NCBI GenBank assembly: GCA_903938815.1
Contig: CAJAES010000087.1
Span: 24,323-88,322 of the forward strand
Origin: an uncultured beta proteobacterium
GTDB taxonomy: Bacteria > Pseudomonadota > Gammaproteobacteria > Burkholderiales > Burkholderiaceae_C
Direction: 5' to 3'
DNA length: 64,000 bases
Part shown: positions 58,773 to 64,000 of the stretch, piece by piece
Layout of the letters: each line of letters begins with the position of its first letter
Numbering within the stretch: the first letter of the stretch is position 1
Translations under genes and position numbers: made by a program
Notes under the pieces: model-generated
What the model was told of the DNA's origin: nothing
The model's database searches: none
Seen by the model: only the letters and a program-made list of their open reading frames with translations

Positions 58773-60575
58773 TTGGCCACTCGTCGTCCTGCACGGCTCC
58801 AGCTGAACAGACACGGCATGTTCAGCTTCCGCTGGATCGTGCCCACGCGACTTCGAGACGAGCAAGGTAAGCCTCGGGAAATCCGCGTGTCGCTGCGCAC
58901 CCGCGACGCGCGTCACGCTCGCATCCTGGCCATGTCTGTGAACCTGGCCCTCGAAAGGATGTGCGCTTTGACTTCGAAGATCGACCCGCGCGACTTGCTG
59001 CAGCAAATGACGCTGCAGGCCGGCGACCTAAAGATCGACATCAAGGACCTGAACGATCTCAACCTGTTCAATGAGCTACTGAAGGCCCAGCCTCAGCTCA
59101 AAGACATGCTGGAGAAGGCGGCAGGCAGTCTCTCCGATCCAGAAGCCTTGGTGCGGACCTTGTCCCAATCCGTGATCAAGGCCGCCGGCCAGCCTGCACA
59201 TGGGTCAATCAAGCCGAAGCGGCTGCATCCCTCCATCGTGGAGTACATCGCCACCCGCGAAGGCCTCTCGCGCAACAGCGACTCCACCGGCGCCGAAAAG
59301 CAGCGCTCGCTGGACTGCCTGACGACGTACCTCAAGCGCCGCAAGGGCGTCGACCTCGGTCAGGCCCATGTTCACGACCTGACCAGAGCAGTCCTTCTTG
59401 AGTTCGTCGGCTTCTATGCCAAGCACGGCGCGGTCACCTCTGACGCCGTCTGGGATCAGGCCGTTGAGGGCAAATCCTCCGGCAAGGGCAAAGACGGTCG
59501 GCCAGCAAAGTCCGATCGGGGAGTCGCAGCTCGGACTGTGATCAAGACCATCGGTCACCTCCAGGACTTTTGTGACTTCTGCGTGGCGACTGAAGCATTG
59601 GCCGCTAACCCGATCGACGAGAACTTTCGCAGGGCCCTGAAGGGACTCTGGGAAGACGCTGCAACGGCGCGCAGGCACAACGGCTACCGACCTTTCAGCT
59701 TCGCGCAGCTCAAGACCATCCTGGACCCGGAGACGTTTCTGCGCCACAACTCGGCGGCAGACTATTTCTGGTGTGTGCTCATTGGCCTCTTCACCGCAGC
59801 TCGCCTGGGTGAAATCGTCACCATCACCCTGGCAGACGTCGTCGTCGATCCCGACACGGGCGTGCTGGTCTTCCGGATTCGTGAAGACGACGAATCCGGC
59901 CGAAGGGTCAAGAACAAAAACTCGGAGCGCATCGTCCCCGTGTCTCGCCGGCTGCTTCAGATCGGCTTCGGGGAGTACGTGGCACATGTGCGCGAAATGG
60001 GTGCCAAGACCTTGTTCCCACACCTCAAGCAGGGCGCCACGCGCGCGGGCGATCCCAGCAAAAACCAGAGCCGCCAGTTCGCCAAGTACCTGACCAGTCT
60101 GAACATGACAGACGATGACCTGGTGTTCCACAGCTTCCGCCACACCGCCATTACCACGATGCTGGGGCGGGGCGTGCCGTCCATGGACTCGGAGCTGATT
60201 GCTGGCCACGCAGCACAGGACCTGGCCATGACGTCTGAGCGCATCTCGGGCGCTCGGCGGAGCTGGAGCGCAACGCAAGCGTCAACCTACGCCCACGCCA
60301 CGCAGTTCGCCGAGGAAGGCGAGCCGCTCATCAAGCGGCTGCAGCGCCACATCGACGCCGCGCTGGACTTCGAACTTGACTACGTCGGCCTGAGCTGCGC
60401 TGCGGAGATCGTCCGAAAAAACGTGACGAAGGAGACGAGCGGCGGCCAGGGTGTCTTTAGATCAGGCTGGCACACGAACGCCAAGGCCTATGCGGAGCAA
60501 ATGCTCGCCGAACTCGAGAGCTCCCGTCTCGCTGCTGCAGCACAAGCTGCCCCCAACTCGGACGAGGTTGCGTAG
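58773..60575 (+). CDS. Tyrosine recombinase / integrase of a tRNA-targeting element
   Basis: 600 residues from a TTG at 58773 with GAGG 8 nt upstream; TTG at 58743 or ATG at 58818 are alternatives. N-terminal part begins RRPARLQLNRHGMFSFRWIVP, a DNA-binding start common in long integrases. The C-terminal catalytic domain has Arg344 (TAARLGEI), His453-x-x-Arg456 (HSFRHTAI) and nucleophile Tyr506 (STYAHA). It lies 76 bp after the tRNA and reads away from it, as integrases next to attL do. Codon use is less GC-extreme than the core genes. Confidence 0.9.
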   Translation: MATRRPARLQLNRHGMFSFRWIVPTRLRDEQGKPREIRVSLRTRDARHARILAMSVNLALERMCALTSKIDPRDLLQQMTLQAGDLKIDIKDLNDLNLFNELLKAQPQLKDMLEKAAGSLSDPEALVRTLSQSVIKAAGQPAHGSIKPKRLHPSIVEYIATREGLSRNSDSTGAEKQRSLDCLTTYLKRRKGVDLGQAHVHDLTRAVLLEFVGFYAKHGAVTSDAVWDQAVEGKSSGKGKDGRPAKSDRGVAARTVIKTIGHLQDFCDFCVATEALAANPIDENFRRALKGLWEDAATARRHNGYRPFSFAQLKTILDPETFLRHNSAADYFWCVLIGLFTAARLGEIVTITLADVVVDPDTGVLVFRIREDDESGRRVKNKNSERIVPVSRRLLQIGFGEYVAHVREMGAKTLFPHLKQGATRAGDPSKNQSRQFAKYLTSLNMTDDDLVFHSFRHTAITTMLGRGVPSMDSELIAGHAAQDLAMTSERISGARRSWSATQASTYAHATQFAEEGEPLIKRLQRHIDAALDFELDYVGLSCAAEIVRKNVTKETSGGQGVFRSGWHTNAKAYAEQMLAELESSRLAAAAQAAPNSDEVA

Positions 60576-60657
60576 GAGCAGCATTTCCGGGTTCGCCTCA
60601 ACACGCATTTCCAGTACAGCACCTTCACGCGTTAACAACTACATAGGAGAGCTCGAA

Positions 60658-61629
60658 ATGCTGCTGCGTACACCGACCCGATCGCCGGAGACCTTGCTGT
60701 CCTACCGCCGGGTCATGCGAACCCTGGAGAACCACCTCGCGCGGCGCTTGGCTGCCGGTGATCTGCTGCACCTGGACGACCGAAGCCTCCAACTGGCAAT
60801 CACCTGGCACGACCTCCGACCGTTCATTTCTGCATCGACCGACCGCCAATACAAGGCAGCGCTGATGCAGCATCTGCGCGAGCATCCGAGTGAAGAGGAT
60901 GTTGGCCGGGTCGTGATGGAGCTGCTGGATCCCGAGCAAGGGCTGTCTGAAATCGAGAATGACGATCGCCTGGCCGACCAGCGCAAACGCAATCTCGTCG
61001 AACCCCGCGGTTCGCAGCAACGCGCTCGGTACATCAGCCCCGCCGACTGGCACATCCTGATCACGGCACTGTGCGCATCCACCTCGCAAGTGGGCAAACT
61101 GGCAGCGCTCTGGCTGGCGGCGACTCGGGTTACCGGCCTGCGCCCATGCGAGTGGGAGACCGCCCGGCGGCACGGGGTGAGCGTGGTCGTTCAAAACGCA
61201 AAGAGCACGAATGGGCGCTCACACGGCCCGACACGCGACATCTTCCTGGGCGGCATCGACCCAGTGCAACTGCGCATGATCGACAGCCTGCTGGAGATCA
61301 TGTCGATGGTGCCTGATGGTGCGTTTGTGGAGCTCTACAACCGTGTGCGGGACCTGATCGCAGACGTCGGCCGAGCCAGCCTGACCAAGCGCTCCACCTA
61401 CCCGACCATCTACTCCGCGAGACACTTGTTCGCAGCAGAGGCCAAACGCGAACTCACCCGCATCGAGGTGGCCGCGCTGATGGGGCACCGCAGTATCGCC
61501 AGTGCCGCGCAGAGCTACCTCGAAGCTCGATACGCGCGGGGCGGCGGCGCCCTGAAGGTGCGGGCCAGTGACCGGGACATGGACGCCGTGCGCCGCGCGA
61601 ACGGCTCAGACCCCGACCTCAAGCATTGA
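60658..61629 (+). CDS. Second tyrosine recombinase-like protein
   Basis: 323 residues from the ATG at 60658 with AGGAGAG upstream; a longer upstream frame is only an overlap with the first integrase. Helical SAM-like N-terminal part, then catalytic features: Arg162 (TGLRPCEW), Lys in QNAKSTNG, Tyr252-x-x-Arg255-His256 (YSARHLFA) where the usual first His is Tyr, His in MGHRS and nucleophile candidate Tyr287 (AQSYLEA). It follows the first integrase by 82 bp and overlaps the parA frame. Could be an active partner recombinase or a directionality or resolution enzyme. Confidence 0.82.
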   Translation: MLLRTPTRSPETLLSYRRVMRTLENHLARRLAAGDLLHLDDRSLQLAITWHDLRPFISASTDRQYKAALMQHLREHPSEEDVGRVVMELLDPEQGLSEIENDDRLADQRKRNLVEPRGSQQRARYISPADWHILITALCASTSQVGKLAALWLAATRVTGLRPCEWETARRHGVSVVVQNAKSTNGRSHGPTRDIFLGGIDPVQLRMIDSLLEIMSMVPDGAFVELYNRVRDLIADVGRASLTKRSTYPTIYSARHLFAAEAKRELTRIEVAALMGHRSIASAAQSYLEARYARGGGALKVRASDRDMDAVRRANGSDPDLKH

Positions 61630-61643
61630 TTGACGACGATCTC

Positions 61644-62333
61644 ATGAGCGTCAGCATGTCATCACGTCACCACGATCGCGCCTCGACGACTCGCACGCTT
61701 GCCGTGTTTTCGCAAAAGGGCGGCAGCGGCAAGTCCACCTTGGCCATCCATCTGTCGGTGCTGGCCGCCAGAGGACGCAAGGTGCTGCTCGTCGATGCCG
61801 ACCCGCAGGGCACAGTCGCGGCATGGGCCGAGACACGCCAGCGACCAGACCCCCTCGTGGTCCGGGCGGATCCCAGCTCCATCACCGAAATCGTCAGCCA
61901 TGCCACGGCCGAGCGGTTTGAACTGGTGATCGTGGACTGCCCGCCCCATGCCGCCGCCGGCACGACCGCTCTACTCCGCGTCGCCGATCACATCGTCATC
62001 CCGGTCCAGGCGTCAATGCCCGACATCGCGGCTACGCGCCGGACGGTTGCGCTGACGACGGCCGCCGCCAAGCCGCACTCCTTCGTGATCAATCGCGCGC
62101 CGGCCCGATCGCTGGAAGTGCAACAAGCGATTGACGCCCTTACCCCGGCCGGACCGGTGGCGCCTGTGACCATCGGCGATCGCCGCGCGTTCTCACGCGC
62201 ACTCACCGACGGCCTGGCGGTGAGCGAGAGGGCCAAGGATGAGGACAAGGCCGTCCTGGAGATCCTTCGGTACTACCTGTGGCTGGACAGCCACCTTCTG
62301 GAGATTGAACGATGCCACCGAACAGCAGCCTGA
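61644..62333 (+). CDS. parA: ParA-family partition ATPase
   Basis: 229 residues from the ATG at 61644; a TTG at 61626 overlapping the recombinase stop is the alternative. Deviant Walker A KGGSGKST at residues 25-32 with signature Lys, DADPQGT (A') near 52, Walker B VIVDCPPHAAAG near 95. No N-terminal HTH, so it is the short ParA/ParF type. Its 3' end overlaps the next small gene by 22 bp, as in parFG cassettes. It likely helps maintain or segregate the excised form of the element. Confidence 0.88.
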   Translation: MSVSMSSRHHDRASTTRTLAVFSQKGGSGKSTLAIHLSVLAARGRKVLLVDADPQGTVAAWAETRQRPDPLVVRADPSSITEIVSHATAERFELVIVDCPPHAAAGTTALLRVADHIVIPVQASMPDIAATRRTVALTTAAAKPHSFVINRAPARSLEVQQAIDALTPAGPVAPVTIGDRRAFSRALTDGLAVSERAKDEDKAVLEILRYYLWLDSHLLEIERCHRTAA

Positions 62334-62599
62334 CGAAGTTCGCAATCAAGCCGGTCGCACCCGTGGTCCCTGCCGCCGCAGCACCCGCGGTATCCGACCA
62401 GCTCGCAGCGGCTGAACTCCAAGGTCGAGGTCGCGGCAAGAACAAGCGCGTGGGCATCGCCGTCCGGCTGGGCCACGAAGACTGGTACCGCATCCATGAC
62501 CTGGCCGTGCGCGAGCACACGTCGCTGCAGGCCCTGATCGTTGCGGGTCTCAGTGCGGTGATGGAGCAGCGAGGCCTGCCACCGCTGTCGGGCAGTTGA
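62312..62599 (+). CDS. Small ribbon-helix-helix-like partner of ParA
   Basis: 95 residues overlapping parA by 22 bp. A disordered Ala/Pro/Val-rich N-terminus (1-45) with a basic patch GRGRGKNKR, then strand RVGIAVRL, helix HEDWYRIHDLAVREH, turn and helix SLQALIVAGLSAVMEQRG: the ParG-type ribbon-helix-helix layout. Expected to bind a centromere/operator and stimulate ParA. Assignment is from secondary-structure pattern and position. Confidence 0.7.
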   Translation: MPPNSSLTKFAIKPVAPVVPAAAAPAVSDQLAAAELQGRGRGKNKRVGIAVRLGHEDWYRIHDLAVREHTSLQALIVAGLSAVMEQRGLPPLSGS

Positions 62600-62617
62600 T
62601 CTCCCTCCGCAATGGAA

Positions 62618-62640
62618 CCCCCTCACTTTAGGGGGTGAGG
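62618..62640. promoter_or_regulatory. Mutually exclusive inverted repeats after the RHH gene
   Basis: CCCCCT (62618-62623) can pair with AGGGGG (62630-62635), or CCTCAC (62621-62626) with GTGAGG (62635-62640). No T-run follows; may be an operator or a weak terminator. Confidence 0.45.
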
Positions 62641-62760
62641 TTGCAGCTTGTCAGCGAGCTCATCAGGCCCCACGTTGTGGAGCTGAGAGCAGCAACTACT
62701 CAACATCAACATCGGGATTTGCTCCCGGATCTGGTTCGCCAGATCACTTTGCGGTGTGAA

Positions 62761-62812
62761 CCGCGAGGCCCAGCTACTCGTTCCACGGTGATTGGCCCCC
62801 GTGACCTCGCGG
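62761..62812. repeat. Spaced 8-bp inverted repeat
   Basis: CCGCGAGG at 62761-62768 and CCTCGCGG at 62805-62812 with 36 bp between. Confidence 0.55.
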
Positions 62813-62831
62813 CTCAGTGTTCGTCACTGAG
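62813..62831. promoter_or_regulatory. Perfect 7-bp inverted repeat upstream of the AcrVA2-like gene
   Basis: CTCAGTG (62813-62819), 5-nt loop, CACTGAG (62825-62831), about 90 bp before the start codon. The placement is compatible with a repressor operator. Confidence 0.5.
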
Positions 62832-62919
62832 TCATCGGGGCTGCGGGCGCCAACAAGATCGCGACTCACGTTTTTCGTGCGCTCGATGGTTTCCGCAGTC
62901 CGGCAACCACATCGAGATC

Positions 62920-63951
62920 ATGAGCGAAACGAATCACCTGGGGCACGCGAACCGCCCCAACGAACTGCTGGCCGCCTTCACGCAGCGCTACCCGAACGCG
63001 CACCGCGACATCGATGAGATGCGCATGGACAAGGGGAGCCTTGGCTTTCCTTACTGGCCTGACTGGTGCTACGCACCGATCGCTTGCAGCGTGGCGGCGA
63101 TTGCCAGTCACCATCAACTCTGCGTCGATCACATGAGGGAGTGGGGCGTACTGGATTCGATGGATGCGACGACCCTCGCTGCACTTGCGACCTGGCGCAA
63201 GACTCGGGGCGTCTACTCGTTTGACCCGGACGTCTATCAAGAAGTCTGCGAAACCTCACTCGATGGGAAGCTTCCCGTCGACATGTTGTTCCGAATGCCG
63301 GAGTGGTGCATCTACCTACCGACCCCTGGCATGAACGTTCTGAGCACCAGGATCTATGGGTGCTTTGTTCACCTGGAATACAACCTCAACAACGGGCGGG
63401 CTGAATTGCGCCTCCTGTTCGACGTCGGTGACGATTGCCAAGTCGTCTACCCGGTGACCTTGCATCTCGGGGACTGGACTCTGCACGAGGCTCTGGATCG
63501 CGCGAACAAGGCCACGGCTGACCGCAAATCGCTCAAGGAGGTGTCAGGGCTGCCGGATGCACAGAAGATCAAGCAGGCGTTCGAAGTGGCGACCCTGGCC
63601 GTCGTGAACATGGTGCTCTTTGTCTGCAGCCAAGCCTCAGACATTTCAGGGCGCCAAGGGAGGCCAGGCAATCCCACGCCAACCAAGACCAAGAAGGGCA
63701 TGAAGGTTTTTGCCGCCCAACAATCCCGGGAATGGCTGGTTGGCGCGCGTTTAGGCTCAGCGCTGCGCAAGGCGCGGTCCATGCGCGAGAACGCCGCCAT
63801 CGTCATCGGGCGTAGAGGCCCCAGACCACACATCCGCAGGGCGCACTGGCATACCTACCGTGTTGGGCCAAGATCCTGCGACGGCCAACGCATCCCCAGC
63901 ACCGTAAGCGTCCGGCGAAGTCATCTTGACTTCGCCGTAGATGCTCAGTGA
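62920..63951 (+). CDS. AcrVA2-family anti-CRISPR (Cas12a inhibitor) homologue, 3' end replaced by an IS66 end
   Basis: 343 codons from the ATG at 62920. Features matching my memory of Moraxella bovoculi AcrVA2 in the same order: WRKTRGVY (residues 92-99; AcrVA2 has WRNTLGIY), MPEWCIY (126-132; LPDWCVY) and RPHIRRAHWH (302-311; RPHIRRGHWH), with similar total length. AcrVA2 lowers Cas12a levels rather than blocking DNA binding. From codon 329 (base 63904) the sequence is the end of an IS66-type element, so the last 15 residues are foreign and the native tail of perhaps 10-25 residues is lost. No Cas12a gene is in the window. Family assignment is by motif recall, not by a search. Confidence 0.8.
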   Translation: MSETNHLGHANRPNELLAAFTQRYPNAHRDIDEMRMDKGSLGFPYWPDWCYAPIACSVAAIASHHQLCVDHMREWGVLDSMDATTLAALATWRKTRGVYSFDPDVYQEVCETSLDGKLPVDMLFRMPEWCIYLPTPGMNVLSTRIYGCFVHLEYNLNNGRAELRLLFDVGDDCQVVYPVTLHLGDWTLHEALDRANKATADRKSLKEVSGLPDAQKIKQAFEVATLAVVNMVLFVCSQASDISGRQGRPGNPTPTKTKKGMKVFAAQQSREWLVGARLGSALRKARSMRENAAIVIGRRGPRPHIRRAHWHTYRVGPRSCDGQRIPSTVSVRRSHLDFAVDAQ

Positions 63952-64000
63952 GCGGTCGCCAGCGGCATCCAGCGGTGCGGCAGGAGTTCTTCGACCTTGC
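63904..64000 (-). mobile_element. End of an IS66-family insertion sequence (cut by window edge)
   Basis: Begins with GTAAGCG, the terminal sequence typical of IS66 inverted repeats, directly inside the AcrVA2-like frame. The minus strand just inside carries the C-terminus of a transposase. The 8 bp before it (CCAGCACC, 63896-63903) would be the target duplication expected for this family. Confidence 0.75.
63945..64000 (-). CDS. tnpC: IS66-family transposase C-terminus (partial)
   Basis: Minus-strand frame from the window edge reads KVEELLPHRWMPLATAH then TGA. The ELLPHRW ending is typical of IS66 TnpC proteins in Burkholderiales. The rest lies outside the window. Confidence 0.7.
   Translation of the reverse strand, partial: KVEELLPHRWMPLATAH

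Larger units (their letters stand above)
62600..62919. other. Non-coding region rich in inverted repeats
   Basis: 320 bp with no convincing gene; the frame that stays open here gives unconserved residues. It contains three inverted repeats (listed separately) and should hold the promoter for the AcrVA2-like gene and possibly the ParA/RHH centromere. Confidence 0.6.

Noticed and set aside
62635..62919. 95-codon N-terminal extension of the AcrVA2-like protein
   Set aside because: Unconserved residues over a region of inverted repeats; the ATG at 62920 gives the family-like length.

Overview
The window is a high-GC betaproteobacterial chromosome segment. Gene content and order (yacG-zapD-coaE-pilDCB; rplU-rpmA-obgE-proB; rppH/proS; accBC-prmA; nrdBA; ampD-pilRS; ccsA/ffh; ftsY) fit Burkholderiales, most likely Comamonadaceae. 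The genus cannot be fixed from the sequence alone.

Layout. 1-9.8 kb: the 3' part of a tandem-duplicated UvrA, a small helical protein, a DctPQM TRAP importer, and the MsrPQ periplasmic methionine-sulfoxide reductase pair. 9.9-15.5 kb: cytochrome c4, the GTPase EngB with an unusual repetitive tail, a DUF1631 protein, and groES-groEL behind a CIRCE operator and an overlapping sigma-32/sigma-70-type promoter. 15.5-20.9 kb: one tightly overlapped leftward operon linking type IV pilus assembly (pilB, pilC, pilD) to coaE, zapD and yacG. 21-29.8 kb: tRNA-Pro, ispB, ribosomal proteins L21/L27, obgE, proB, rppH, proS, a lytic transglycosylase and mpl. 29.9-39.7 kb: a large lipoprotein zinc metalloprotease, then a rightward run yqiA, SDR, RNase II, TonB-like, aroE, mtgA, a conserved unknown and a TlpA-type thioredoxin. 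39.9-44.6 kb: accB-accC-prmA, a zinc-ribbon membrane protein and a PfkB kinase. 44.7-50 kb: a lysine/alanine-rich histone H1-like protein and class Ia nrdB/nrdA, with two NrdR boxes 32 bp apart flanking a good promoter upstream of nrdA. 50-58.6 kb: ampD, pilR-pilS, a PP0621-type protein, ccsA, ffh, a DUF2726 protein and ftsY.

The accessory part starts at the 3' end of a tRNA(CAT) gene (58621-58697) and runs to the window edge. It holds two tandem tyrosine recombinases, a ParA ATPase with an overlapping ribbon-helix-helix partner, a 320-bp gap rich in inverted repeats, and a gene that looks like the AcrVA2 family of Cas12a anti-CRISPRs. That gene's last codons are replaced by the end of an IS66-family insertion sequence (GTAAGCG end at 63904). 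The right end of the integrated element is outside the window.

Recurring themes: many 1-10 nt gene overlaps with GTG/TTG starts, several genes with a TANNNT hexamer 6-10 nt before the start codon and no Shine-Dalgarno (possible leaderless mRNAs), and short in-frame tandem repeats in engB, nrdB, groEL, ampD and the histone-like gene.
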